A stretch of DNA of 64,000 nt, from contig NZ_VIWO01000001.1 in assembly GCF_007829335.1 (NCBI RefSeq), forward strand, positions 1,426,001 through 1,490,000, read 5' to 3'. The notes beneath the pieces were generated by a model. The model was not told where the DNA came from, did not search any database, and worked only from the letters and a program-made list of their open reading frames with translations. This DNA is from Chitinophaga polysaccharea (GTDB lineage: Bacteria > Bacteroidota > Bacteroidia > Chitinophagales > Chitinophagaceae). A program made the position numbers and the translations under genes. Below, one piece after another: positions 25,812 to 34,739 of the stretch; position 1 is the stretch's first letter, and each line of letters starts with the position of its first letter.

Positions 25812-27593
25812 ATGAAAACATTAAGATATTCAAGTGTTGTTATAGTAGCGCTGGCAGGCTTGCTGACAGCCTGTTCAAAGAGCTTCCTGGAACGTGCGCC
25901 ACAGGGCACGCTCACAGAAGAAATTGTGGCGAATAAAGATGGAGTAAACTTTTTGCTGATTGGTGCTTATGCTGTACTCGACGGACAAGGCAATGGCGCT
26001 GCCGTAGCCGGTGGTAACCCCTGGGAAGCATCCCCTACCAACTGGATTTATGGTAGCGTGGTAGGCGGCGATGCACATAAAGGCAGTAATGCCGGCGACC
26101 AGGAGCCTATCAACGATATCGCTAAAAGTACTTACAATGCCAGTAACAGCTTTTTCAATACTAAGTGGAAAGCCGTGTACGAAGGCGTAAGCCGTTGTAA
26201 TCTTACCCTGCAGAAAATGAAGCAGGCAACCGATATGACACCTGCCCAAAAGACCCAGGTGGAAGCAGAAGCACGTTTCCTGCGTGGGCACTACTACTTT
26301 GAATTAAAGAAGTTCTTCAATAACGTACCTTATGTTACAGATACCTCGGCAGATGTGAGGGTATCTAACGACAAGGATATATGGCCCTTCATTGAAGCAG
26401 ACTTCAAATTTGCGGCAGATAATCTTCCTGGCGATTACGTGGCCAGCGGAGAAGTAACCCGGGCCAACAAGTCGGCTGCGCAGGCTTATCTCGGTAAAAC
26501 TTACCTGTACGAGAAAAAATATGCAGAAGCCTTTACTTTGTTAGCTACCGTGGTGTCTTCCGGAAAAACCAGTGCAGGCGTACCTTATCAGCTCTCTAAC
26601 CGTTTTGAAGACAACTTTGATGCATCGAAAAAATTAAATAACCCGGAAGCAGTATTTTATATCGAAATGACCGCTAACGATGGTACCAATACCATTGCTA
26701 ACGCCAACTCCGGTGAAATGCTCAACTTCCCGTATGATCCAAGTCCATTTGGCTGCTGCGGATTCTTCCAGCCTTCCCAGGACCTGGTAAACTCTTATCG
26801 CGTAGATGCCAACGGGCTTCCTTACCTGGATGATTATAACGATCACCCGGTAAAGTCTGATAAAGGGATTACCAGTTCCCAGGCTTTTGTACCAGATGCT
26901 GACCCACTGGATCCCCGCCTTGACTGGACGGTAGGTCGCCGTGGTGTGCCTTACCACGACTGGGGAAATCACCCCGGCGCTATCTGGCAGCGTGACCAGG
27001 GCTATGGTGGTCCTTATTCTCCCAAGAAAATGGTTTACTGGAAGAAAGACCAGGACAAATACCATGATGCACACTCCTGGGCGCCAGGTTCTGCTATCAA
27101 CGTAAACCTGATCCGTTTTGCGGATGTAGTGCTCATGTATGCAGAAGCAGCTGCGCAAACCGGCAACCTACAAGTGGCTACGGATATGGTGAACAAGGTG
27201 CGCGACCGGATGAAGAATAATCCAACGGAATGGCTGCATAAGTGGGATGATGCTACCAAGCAATTCGTGCCTGGCGTAATGGCGGCCAATTATAAAATTG
27301 GCGATTACCCACTATTCGGTTCCACCGCCTACGCGTTGAAAGCCATTTACTTTGAACGTAAGCTGGAACTGGCTACCGAAGGTCACCGCTTCTTCGACAT
27401 TTCCCGCTGGGGTATTGCCGACCAGGTACTTACTGCCTATTATACTTACGAAACCACTAAGGCTGGTTTCCCTGATCTGATCGGGGCCCAGTTTACCAAA
27501 GGAAAGAATGAATACTTCCCGATACCGCAACGTCAGATAGATTTGACGCTGCAGAACGGGCAACCGGTGCTGAAACAGAACGCCGGCTACTAA
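25812..27593 (+). CDS. SusD-like lipoprotein (locus 2)
   Basis: 593 residues. Lipobox LTAC near residue 21, then the SusD start SFLERAPQG. Other marks: EARFLRGHYYFELKKFFNNVPYV, the NLIRFADVVLMYAEAAAQTG segment, FERKLELATEGHRFFDISRW and the C-terminal VLKQNAGY. A Cys-Cys pair in FGCCGFFQPSQDL is less usual and could form a vicinal disulfide near the binding face. It lies 30 bp after SusC. A long inverted repeat follows at 27623-27704. Confidence 0.95.
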   Translation: MKTLRYSSVVIVALAGLLTACSKSFLERAPQGTLTEEIVANKDGVNFLLIGAYAVLDGQGNGAAVAGGNPWEASPTNWIYGSVVGGDAHKGSNAGDQEPINDIAKSTYNASNSFFNTKWKAVYEGVSRCNLTLQKMKQATDMTPAQKTQVEAEARFLRGHYYFELKKFFNNVPYVTDTSADVRVSNDKDIWPFIEADFKFAADNLPGDYVASGEVTRANKSAAQAYLGKTYLYEKKYAEAFTLLATVVSSGKTSAGVPYQLSNRFEDNFDASKKLNNPEAVFYIEMTANDGTNTIANANSGEMLNFPYDPSPFGCCGFFQPSQDLVNSYRVDANGLPYLDDYNDHPVKSDKGITSSQAFVPDADPLDPRLDWTVGRRGVPYHDWGNHPGAIWQRDQGYGGPYSPKKMVYWKKDQDKYHDAHSWAPGSAINVNLIRFADVVLMYAEAAAQTGNLQVATDMVNKVRDRMKNNPTEWLHKWDDATKQFVPGVMAANYKIGDYPLFGSTAYALKAIYFERKLELATEGHRFFDISRWGIADQVLTAYYTYETTKAGFPDLIGAQFTKGKNEYFPIPQRQIDLTLQNGQPVLKQNAGY

Positions 27594-27622
27594 CCAGGAT
27601 TTTGGTCACCTGATATGATTTG

Positions 27623-27704
27623 CGGATCTCCCTTTTTTGATTTTCCGGAAGATGGATAACTGACAGGTACTCCTTCTCCCGAAATCAAAAAAACAGGAGA
27701 TCCG
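27623..27704 (+). repeat. Imperfect long inverted repeat after susD (locus 2)
   Basis: CGGATCTCCCTTTTTTGATT from 27623 pairs with the arm 27681-27704 with about two mismatches or bulges; the loop is about 35 bases. It separates susD from the next gene and could stabilise the susCD message or partly terminate it. Confidence 0.55.
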
Positions 27705-27742
27705 TAAATATTTTATATTGTGATAGTTTGAAAAAAGAACCC

Positions 27743-29281
27743 ATGCCCAATCAACCAAACAAATGGACACGGATCTCTGCAGCCCTATTCCTGCTTCTAT
27801 CCGGCGGGTGGTTGCAAAGCGGATGTCATACCCCCACTCCTGAAGAAAAAGGAAAAAAACTGGCTGATAAGTATTGCTCCGGATGCCATTTGCCGGTATC
27901 TCCCGATTTACTGGACAAGGCTACCTGGACCCAGCATGTATTGCCCGCAATGGCCCTTAAATTGGGAATCAGGGTATGGAGTGGCAATCACTATTATCCC
28001 CCGATGCCGGGCGAAAAACCGGCGCTTATTTCTATCAAGGAATGGACAGCGCTGGTGGCCTACTACCAAACACAGGCGCCGGAAAAGCTGATGCCAGCCA
28101 AACCGCCGGTACCTTTACAGCACGACTGGTCCATTTTTTCTTTGCAAACACCCGTAATGAAAGATAGCCTGGAGCCCGCTGCCACTACGTTGGTGGCGTT
28201 CCTGCCCGATGGAAACGGTTTACTCACCAGCGACGGCAATAACAATACCCTGACGCGGTGGAACCGGGACCGCCAGGTGGTGAATACCTGGAAACTGCCT
28301 TCCCCGGCTGTAAATGTGTTGTTTGCCAAAGACAGCAGTGGGCAGCAAGCTGGTGTTTTAACAGAAATAGGCAACATGCGTGCTGTGGATGTGCCTGCTG
28401 GCATCGTCACCCGTTTATCCCTCGATGATCCGCATAGTCAGCAAAAAGATCTCATGCCTTTCCTGAAACGTCCGGTACAAACCCTCACCGCCGATTTTGA
28501 TAAGGATGGCCTGGAAGATATGCTGGTATGTGCTTTTGGGCATAATCAGGGGGGACTGTATTGGCTGAAACAGTTGCCGGACCATACGTTTAAAAACCTC
28601 CCTATATGGGAGGTGCCAGGTGCCTTACAGGCAATCATAGGTGATTTTAACCGTGACGGCTATACGGATATCATGGCATTGTTTGCTGCCGGCGATGAAG
28701 GGATCTGGTTATTTGAGAATGACGAGAAAGGAGGATTCACTTCGAAAAATATCCTGAGATTCCCGCCCCTGAATGGTTCTACCAGTTTCCAACTGACGGA
28801 TTTTAACGGCGATGGACAACCTGATATACTATATACCTGCGGCGACAATGCCGATTTTTCGATGGTGCTTAAACCTTACCACGGTTTATACGTCTATCTT
28901 AATGAAGGGAATAATAAATACAGGGAAACCTGGCATTACCCGGTGAACGGATGCACAAAAGCTGTAGCAGCAGACTTCAATCATGATGGGAAAATGGACA
29001 TTGCTGCCATCGCCTTTTTTGCTGACTTTCAAAACAATCCGGCTGAAAAATTTATCTTCTTTGAAGGAGGGAATAAACCACTTTCATTCACACCGCATGC
29101 ACCACCAATTGAAAAAGAAGGAAGGTGGATTTGCATGGATGTAAAAGACAGTGACGGAGATGGTGACCTGGACATTGTACTAGGAAACTATGCGAGAGGG
29201 TTTATCATACTTGATGATTATAAGCCCGACTGGAAGGAATATCAGCCGTTTATTGTATTGCAGAACAATTCTAAGCGATAA
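27743..29281 (+). CDS. Lipoprotein with c-type heme site and FG-GAP/VCBS repeats
   Basis: 512 residues from the ATG at 27743 (a TTG start five codons upstream is possible). Lipobox-like LQSGC puts the lipid on Cys28. A CSGCH heme-binding motif lies at 45-49 in a short cytochrome-like segment. The rest is a propeller of FG-GAP/VCBS repeats with Dx(D/N)xDG calcium loops: DFDKDGLEDM, DFNRDGYTDI, DFNGDGQPDI, DFNHDGKMDI and DSDGDGDLDI. A periplasmic or surface electron-transfer or binding role is possible. It follows SusC/SusD in the same direction, 149 bp after susD, so it may be part of that locus. Confidence 0.85.
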   Translation: MPNQPNKWTRISAALFLLLSGGWLQSGCHTPTPEEKGKKLADKYCSGCHLPVSPDLLDKATWTQHVLPAMALKLGIRVWSGNHYYPPMPGEKPALISIKEWTALVAYYQTQAPEKLMPAKPPVPLQHDWSIFSLQTPVMKDSLEPAATTLVAFLPDGNGLLTSDGNNNTLTRWNRDRQVVNTWKLPSPAVNVLFAKDSSGQQAGVLTEIGNMRAVDVPAGIVTRLSLDDPHSQQKDLMPFLKRPVQTLTADFDKDGLEDMLVCAFGHNQGGLYWLKQLPDHTFKNLPIWEVPGALQAIIGDFNRDGYTDIMALFAAGDEGIWLFENDEKGGFTSKNILRFPPLNGSTSFQLTDFNGDGQPDILYTCGDNADFSMVLKPYHGLYVYLNEGNNKYRETWHYPVNGCTKAVAADFNHDGKMDIAAIAFFADFQNNPAEKFIFFEGGNKPLSFTPHAPPIEKEGRWICMDVKDSDGDGDLDIVLGNYARGFIILDDYKPDWKEYQPFIVLQNNSKR

Positions 29282-29706
29282 AATGCAACGTAAAAAACGT
29301 TTGTTTATTTGGAATGAAAGCAGAAATATGTATCTTACGGCCATATTTTATTGCAACGTGTATTAATCTTTTTTTTCAAATCATTACTGTGGAGAACACT
29401 ACCCATCATATGTTTTTGATTATTAATGCACAATCGTTCATAAACAATGTTTTCCCAAAATATACCTTATTGCATCGCGAATACCATAAGTGTTCCGGTG
29501 ACACAAAGATATCCTGATGCATAATCAGGTTTTAGAATGGCGGAAGGAGAGGCAGTAATGCCTCTCTTTTATTTTATACTATTCACTGTACGGCCCCTCC
29601 ATCGCCCTATTTTGCCACCTATCATAAAAAAACAACCGAATGCGGAAAATCCCATTATTCCGGGGTAATTTTATTCTGAAATCAGGATTATTGTTTTAAA
29701 CAGGAT
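29282..29706 (+). other. Noncoding region before eboA
   Basis: 425 bp with no supported gene. It holds a small hairpin CCTGAT-GCATA-ATCAGG near 29510-29526 and a terminator at 29547-29566, 265 bp after the previous stop. A short frame at 29314-29517 has no recognisable protein character. The two hairpins could close a long 3' UTR or a small RNA. The eboA promoter should lie between 29570 and 29706; no exact TAnnTTTG was found. Confidence 0.4.
29547..29570 (+). terminator. Intrinsic terminator upstream of eboA
   Basis: GAGAGGCA-GTAA-TGCCTCTC (29547-29566) followed by T4ATTTT. It isolates the ebo cluster from the locus-2 transcript. Confidence 0.75.
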
Positions 29707-30606
29707 ATGTCAGTGGTTGAATACGTATATGACCAGGATAAAGTGAACACGCTGCTTAGCACGATCATCAGGAATAACGGGAACGAAAAAGCCAGCAACT
29801 GGCTACAGCAGCGTCTGGAGCTGCAACAACAAACCGGCGCTATCCCTGCTTTTAATCAAACTTTTACGGCTATTCCACGTTTCACAGGGAAAGGAGTTAT
29901 TACACTTTCGCCTGCAGAAGAAGCAGCGCTACAGGCACTGGTACCTTCTTTTTTCGTACGTGGGTGGACGTTAGACCGGCTGGTGAGGGTCTGGTGGTTA
30001 TTGCAATTGCCAGTATCCGATAAAGCAGTTTACCTGGATACCCTGGAAAAACTGTTTAACGCCGCAGAAATGAATGAGCTGGCAGCCTTATATAGCGCGC
30101 TTCCCCTGTTGCCGTGGCCGGAAGAATGGATAGGACGCACTGCTGAAGGTATCCGCTCTAATATTGGCCTGGTACAGGAAGCCATTATGCTGCATAATCC
30201 CTGGCCTGCCCGTTACCTGCCCGAACCTGCCTGGAATCAGCTGGTAATGAAAGCCATTTTCACCGACAAACCATTGCATCTCATCACCGGGCTCGATGAA
30301 AGAGCCAATATAGCACTGGTCAATATCCTGACAGACTTCGCCCACGAACGCTGGGCCGCCGGCAGAAACGCCGACCCAATGCAATGGCGACTGCTGATAA
30401 AATTTGTGACCGCAGATAATTTCCCGGATATTACACGCATCTGGCACTCGTTGAACAGTGTGGAAAGAGAAGCGGCCGCCCTGGTTTGTGCACAATGCGA
30501 TTATGCACCCGCAAAAGAGTTGCTGACACAATCACCCGCGTTGACCGCTGCCATCCTGGAAGGTAGTCTCACCTGGGAAACACTGGCAGAGAAAATAGTT
30601 AAATAA
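29707..30606 (+). CDS. eboA: EboA domain-containing protein
   Basis: 299 residues, all-helical in appearance, no signal peptide. The segments HNPWPARYLPEPAWNQLVMK and ALVNILTDFAHERWAAGR are characteristic of EboA, the first protein of the six-gene ebo cluster known from Bacteroidota, cyanobacteria and some eustigmatophyte plastids. Its biochemical role is unknown; it may be a scaffold or substrate-binding partner. Identification rests on these motifs and on the order of the following genes, which exactly matches eboB to eboF. The next gene starts 23 bp downstream. Confidence 0.85.
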   Translation: MSVVEYVYDQDKVNTLLSTIIRNNGNEKASNWLQQRLELQQQTGAIPAFNQTFTAIPRFTGKGVITLSPAEEAALQALVPSFFVRGWTLDRLVRVWWLLQLPVSDKAVYLDTLEKLFNAAEMNELAALYSALPLLPWPEEWIGRTAEGIRSNIGLVQEAIMLHNPWPARYLPEPAWNQLVMKAIFTDKPLHLITGLDERANIALVNILTDFAHERWAAGRNADPMQWRLLIKFVTADNFPDITRIWHSLNSVEREAAALVCAQCDYAPAKELLTQSPALTAAILEGSLTWETLAEKIVK

Positions 30607-30629
30607 TAACATCACTAAATTGATTTGAT

Positions 30630-31616
30630 ATGTGTGGCATTCATGATTTAACAGAGAAAGATCTCCAACCACTCACCTATACACCCGCTTATCTTAATAA
30701 AATAAAAGGCATGCGCTTCTTTGATCCGCATGTACATATGACCGCCCGTACCACCGACGATTACCAGGCTATGGCAGATGCCGGCGTGGTAGCTATCATT
30801 GAACCGGCCTTCTGGCTCGGACAACCCCGTACCGGTGTAGATACTTTCCGCGACTATTTCAGTAGCCTGCTGGGATGGGAGCGTTTCCGCGCCTCCCAAT
30901 TTGGCATTAAGCACTATTGTACTATCGGGCTCAATTCCAAAGAAGCCAACAATGAAAAACTGGCGGAAGCCGTGATGGAAATCCTGCCCCAGTTCATTTA
31001 TAAAGAAGGCGTAGTGGGCGTGGGCGAAATCGGTTTCGATGACCAGACTCCCCTCGAAGAGAAATATTACCGTGCCCAACTGGAACTGGCTAAGGAAGCT
31101 GGTTTACCTGTACAAATACACACTCCTCACCGTGATAAGAAAAAAGGTACCCAAAGAAGTATGGATATCGCACTGGAACATGGATTGGAGCCTCACATGA
31201 TCATTGTAGATCATAATAACGAGGAAACCGTGAAAGAAGTGCTGGATCGTGGCTTCTGGGCTGCATTTACCATCTATCCCTTCACCAAAATGGGGAATGA
31301 ACGCATGGTAGCCGTAGTAAAACAGTATGGAAGTGAACGTATTATGGTCAATTCCGCTGCTGACTGGGGTATCAGCGATCCGTTAGCCGTTCCCAAAACT
31401 GCCGCTTTAATGCACGAAAGTGGTATTGACATGAATGATATTCATTTGGTAACTTACACCAATGCTGTAAAAGCCTTTGCGCAGAGCGGTCAGATTAATG
31501 AAGCTGACTTTGACAACGCAAAAAATGTGGATCAAAGTGAGAAGTTTAATGGTAGCTCTGTATTGCGCGGCGGTCAGCAGCCTCGAATCGATAAAAACAC
31601 AACCATCATCCGGTAA
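30630..31616 (+). CDS. eboB: EboB, TatD-family metal-dependent hydrolase
   Basis: 328 residues. A TIM-barrel amidohydrolase of TatD type: metal ligands DPHVHM (His34, His36), Glu in GVGEIGFDD, His in QIHTPH, His in IVDHNN and Asp in NSAADWG are all present. TatD proteins are nucleases or small-molecule hydrolases; in the ebo cluster the substrate is unknown and may be a lactone, ester or amide in a secondary-metabolite route. It lies between eboA (23 bp) and eboC (53 bp), clearly one operon. Confidence 0.88.
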   Translation: MCGIHDLTEKDLQPLTYTPAYLNKIKGMRFFDPHVHMTARTTDDYQAMADAGVVAIIEPAFWLGQPRTGVDTFRDYFSSLLGWERFRASQFGIKHYCTIGLNSKEANNEKLAEAVMEILPQFIYKEGVVGVGEIGFDDQTPLEEKYYRAQLELAKEAGLPVQIHTPHRDKKKGTQRSMDIALEHGLEPHMIIVDHNNEETVKEVLDRGFWAAFTIYPFTKMGNERMVAVVKQYGSERIMVNSAADWGISDPLAVPKTAALMHESGIDMNDIHLVTYTNAVKAFAQSGQINEADFDNAKNVDQSEKFNGSSVLRGGQQPRIDKNTTIIR

Positions 31617-31669
31617 TGTCTGGCAGCTTTGTTCCTGCTGGCAATGAACCATGAAAACCTGAGTACACG

Positions 31670-32590
31670 GTGAGTTATATTGTTAGCAAATTGATAGGAT
31701 ACCTGCGCCTGATGCGACCCGCCAATATCGTTACTGCCATTGCAGACATACTGGCCGGGGTGGCTATTTCAGGCTATTGTATAAATGTTTCACTCAACAA
31801 TGTTACGCTCGACGGCATATTACCCGTAATATGCCTTTGCCTGGCCACCATTGGATTATATGGCGGTGGCGTAGTATTTAATGATGTATTTGATGCCAGC
31901 CTGGATAGCGTGGAACGCCCCGAAAGGCCCATCCCCAGCGGGTTAATCGCTAAAAGCCAGGCAGTTATACTGGGTAGCTACCTGCTGTTGGTAGGGATCC
32001 TGGCGGCATTTTCGGTAGGAGGCCTTACCGGCTTCCCCGGATGGCTGGCGCTTGGAGTAGCTGCCAGCGCCCTCATATACGATAAATGGGGAAAACATCA
32101 TCACTTCCTCGGTCCCTTTAATATGGGCCTTTGCCGCGGACTTAATCTACTGCTGGGTATCAGCATCGTACCTGATGCACTGGCCTCCTGGTGGTGGATG
32201 GGATTTATCCCCATTGTCTACATCGCAGCGGTTACCAATATCAGCAGGGGAGAAGTACACGGCGGCAGCGTTAAAAGCCTGCGCCTCACCGCCTTCTGTT
32301 ATGCTGCGGTATACATCGCCATGGCCGTATTGGCGTTTTTACATCATCACATCTGGACGGCCCTTCCCTTTATCGTGCTCTTTGCCTATATGATTAACAT
32401 ACCACTTTTCAGGGCAATGAAAAACCCGATTGGTCCCAATATTGGTAAGGCTGTAAAGGGAGGCATTATTGCATTAATTGCTATGAATGCCGCATGGGTA
32501 GCCGCTTTTGATACACTGTCGTTTGCATTGGTAGTGCTGCTGCTGTTACCTGTTTCTATGGTACTGGGTAAAATGTTTGCCGTTACCTGA
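31670..32590 (+). CDS. eboC: EboC, UbiA-like prenyltransferase
   Basis: 306 residues with about eight to nine membrane helices. The UbiA first Asp motif NDVFDASLD is at 71-79, followed by RPERPIPSG; a second polar loop has YDKWGKHHHFLGPFNMGLCRG. UbiA enzymes join a prenyl diphosphate to an aromatic or polar acceptor at the membrane. The start codon is GTG at 31670; no ATG fits between it and the conserved N-terminus (YLRLMRPANIVTAIADILAG). It is the last gene of the first ebo half; the convergent response-regulator gene ends 8 bp away. Confidence 0.9.
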   Translation: MSYIVSKLIGYLRLMRPANIVTAIADILAGVAISGYCINVSLNNVTLDGILPVICLCLATIGLYGGGVVFNDVFDASLDSVERPERPIPSGLIAKSQAVILGSYLLLVGILAAFSVGGLTGFPGWLALGVAASALIYDKWGKHHHFLGPFNMGLCRGLNLLLGISIVPDALASWWWMGFIPIVYIAAVTNISRGEVHGGSVKSLRLTAFCYAAVYIAMAVLAFLHHHIWTALPFIVLFAYMINIPLFRAMKNPIGPNIGKAVKGGIIALIAMNAAWVAAFDTLSFALVVLLLLPVSMVLGKMFAVT

Positions 32591-32598
32591 CACGTCAG

Positions 32599-33237
32599 TT
32601 ATTCTATGATACCGCGCTTGAGCGCTTCTTTTACCAGTCCCGCTGTATTTTTTACAGCCAGCTTCTGCGTAAGATTCAGCCGGTGTGTTTCTACTGTTCG
32701 CAAACTGATAAACAAGGCGGCCGCTATCTCCTGGTTAGAATATTCTTCTGCAATCAGTTTCAGGATCTCCTCTTCCCGGCGTGTAAGCGGAATGTCATAC
32801 CCTGATCGCTTTTGGCCGGTGAGCATTTCGTTCAGCAACTGTCGCCGGATAATATCATCCAGGAATTGATCTCCGGCATATACAGTTTCTATAGCGGTGA
32901 TCAGCTTCTCAGGATCAGTATTCTTTAACAGGTAGCCCATGGCGCCATTGCGAAGCATTTGCTTTACATAATGTGATTCCATAAAACTGCTGAGCGCAAT
33001 CACTTTGATGCCGGGATGATTTTTTCGTACCTGCTTGCATAACTCCATTCCGTCCAGGTCGGGCATCTGGATATCGAGCAGTAATACATCTGGTTGCACA
33101 GCAGGCAAGGCTGTCAGCAGCGAGGTAGAAATATGGCTTTCATATACTACCTGCACCTGGCTATAAGGCGCCAGCATCGCCTTTATTCCGTTGATGACCA
33201 ATAGGTGGTCGTCTGTTATGGCTACTTTGATCGACAT
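32599..33237 (-). CDS. NarL/FixJ-type response regulator between the two ebo halves
   Basis: 212 residues. The receiver domain has the acidic pair TDDH near 8-11, the phosphorylated Asp55 in LLLDIQMPDLDG and a Lys near LKNTDPEK; the LuxR-type HTH is at the C-terminus (LTRREEEILKLIAEEYSNQE, then LFISLRTVETHRLNLTQKL). It follows the histidine kinase by 10 bp. Lying inside the ebo cluster on the opposite strand, it is the obvious candidate regulator of eboABC and/or eboDEF; this is inference from position. Confidence 0.93.
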   Translation of the reverse strand: MSIKVAITDDHLLVINGIKAMLAPYSQVQVVYESHISTSLLTALPAVQPDVLLLDIQMPDLDGMELCKQVRKNHPGIKVIALSSFMESHYVKQMLRNGAMGYLLKNTDPEKLITAIETVYAGDQFLDDIIRRQLLNEMLTGQKRSGYDIPLTRREEEILKLIAEEYSNQEIAAALFISLRTVETHRLNLTQKLAVKNTAGLVKEALKRGIIE

Positions 33238-33247
33238 ATAGTAGGCG

Positions 33248-34138
33248 TTAAAATGAAAGCTGCATTTCCATAGGTGGTATCACCCCTACGTTGAATTCCA
33301 TGTACGCGGTAGTGCCACAACCCGGAGAGGCCGTAATAGTGAGCTGTCCATCTAAAGACCTGACCCTTTCTTCCAGGCTGTTCAGTCCGATGCCGGTATG
33401 TTCCCCGGGAATATTTTTAAAGCCAATACCATTGTCTTCTACGGTAATGTTCACATATCCCCTGTGTTGGGTGATTTGTACCAGCGCCGTGGTGGCATAG
33501 GCATGTTTGATAATGTTATTCACCAGTTCCTGTACAATACGGTATACAGACAGTTCAAAGTTATTACGAAACCGGGGCAGTTCGCCGGAAGTATAAAAGC
33601 TGATCTGTAGTTTCCGTGAGTGGCTCACATTTCGGCAGAAAAATTCCAATGCGGCTGGAAGGCCTTTACGGGCAAGTATTTCCGGCGTCATATTGTGCGC
33701 CGTTTTTCGCACTTCCCCTATGGCATCATCCAGCATGCGCATGGCGTGATTGAAGCTCTTTTCATGTTGCAGGGAGAGATCCGACTGCAAGGCGCGGAAA
33801 TGCATTTTTACGGCGGATAGCAGTCCGCCCACGCCGTCGTGAAGATCTTTGGATAAGCGCGTACGTTCTTTTTCTTCTCCCTGCATCAAGGCTTGTAGCA
33901 CCTGCCTGTTTTTTTCCAGCTCCAGGTGTTGCAACACCTCTGACTGTATATGTTGCCGCTGGCCCGATTGCTTCCATATTACAAAAGACAGGACCAGCCA
34001 TACCAGCAGATTAGCCAGGAAAACGACCATCCATGTATTGCCATCGGCCATGGGATGTTTCCAGGGCAGCGACTGCGCTACCAGGGCCTGCACTGGCCAC
34101 AAGATAAAAACACTAGCAAGAAATAATATTCTCCACAT
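33248..34138 (-). CDS. Small sensor histidine kinase (HisKA_3 type)
   Basis: 296 residues. A cleavable-looking or anchoring hydrophobic N-terminus (1-22) and one more span at about 36-55 leave only about a dozen residues outside the membrane. The dimerisation domain contains ERTRLSKDLHDGVGG with His100, and the HATPase has VQELVNNIIKHAYA and DNGIGFKN. With almost no sensor domain it may detect a membrane-soluble ligand or a partner protein. It is transcribed with the response regulator, opposite to the ebo genes. A small hairpin (GCAACC-ACCA-GGTTGC) lies at 34154-34169 in its leader. Confidence 0.92.
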   Translation of the reverse strand: MWRILFLASVFILWPVQALVAQSLPWKHPMADGNTWMVVFLANLLVWLVLSFVIWKQSGQRQHIQSEVLQHLELEKNRQVLQALMQGEEKERTRLSKDLHDGVGGLLSAVKMHFRALQSDLSLQHEKSFNHAMRMLDDAIGEVRKTAHNMTPEILARKGLPAALEFFCRNVSHSRKLQISFYTSGELPRFRNNFELSVYRIVQELVNNIIKHAYATTALVQITQHRGYVNITVEDNGIGFKNIPGEHTGIGLNSLEERVRSLDGQLTITASPGCGTTAYMEFNVGVIPPMEMQLSF

Positions 34139-34454
34139 CTCAGATGTACTTTGGCAACCACCAGGTTGCTATGTTTAAAAATGCAATGTTCGTAGGTCAA
34201 CAAAAACAATGAATAAGCCTGGCAGGTAATAACATAGCTATCTCCAGCCACTCCAGTGCGTGACAACTGCTCAGCATGCAACAAAAGATGTGAAAAACAA
34301 CCGATGTTACAGGGTTAACTACCAGGCAAACAATGCCTCATTTTTTGGTCAAACAATATTTTTCTTCCACTGTATAGGAAGCTTCATTTCTACAGCGATA
34401 TAAAGGTCAATATTTCTGTTTTAATACACAATAGGCAGTGGGATGAGTGGATGC

Positions 34455-34520
34455 GTTTGTGGACCAATAGCAGGTAATGATGCGATGAAACTGTTTGTGG
34501 TAAAGGGTTTGTAGACAAAC
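34455..34520. promoter_or_regulatory. GTTTGT half-site cluster upstream of eboD
   Basis: GTTTGTGG at 34455-34462 and 34493-34500, GTTTGTAG at 34507-34514, and the inverted copy ACAAAC at 34515-34520, which makes a palindrome GTTTGT-AG-ACAAAC. The repeated half-sites sit 220-285 bp before eboD and 317 bp or more before the kinase gene, a layout expected for binding of a dimeric LuxR-type response regulator. No experimental motif is known to me for this regulator. Confidence 0.5.
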
Positions 34521-34640
34521 GGTTTATGTCAGTAGAACTACGCAATTTATAAATTAATGGTTTTTACCGTCTGCTACTGCCCCGAAAAAAGATTCCTTTG
34601 TATTCCGATAAATGATTCTACAGGCTAACCCCAAAAAATA

Positions 34641-34658
34641 GGCTCCGCTCCCGGAGCC
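34641..34658. terminator. Terminator-like hairpin in the eboD leader region
   Basis: GGCTCCG-CTCC-CGGAGCC. On the minus strand it is followed by TATTTTTT, a good terminator tail; on the plus strand the tail is only TTATTCTTT. There is no gene for it to close on either strand, so it may block antisense transcription or act as an attenuator before eboD. Confidence 0.5.
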
Positions 34659-34739
34659 TTATTCTTTGTAAAAAATCACATTTTTCTATGTACTTTTAAA
34701 GGCTATAGTTTTTTTAAGTTAGATGATGCGGATTAAGCC

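Larger units (their letters stand above)
34139..34739. other. Noncoding region splitting the ebo cluster
   Basis: 601 bp between the divergent histidine kinase and eboD genes. No gene is supported. It holds the GTTTGT repeat group (34455-34520) and a GC-rich hairpin (34641-34658). Both divergent promoters must lie here. TATTCTTTG at 34660-34668 is a near match to a -7 box with one extra base. Confidence 0.5.

Noticed and set aside
29314..29517. 67-residue frame before eboA
   Set aside because: No family resemblance, no promoter box, odd composition; the interval reads better as noncoding.
32599..34138. The kinase/regulator pair as a recent mobile insertion into ebo
   Set aside because: No flanking direct repeats, terminal inverted repeats or mobility genes are visible, and its composition resembles its neighbours, so only the unusual order is reported.
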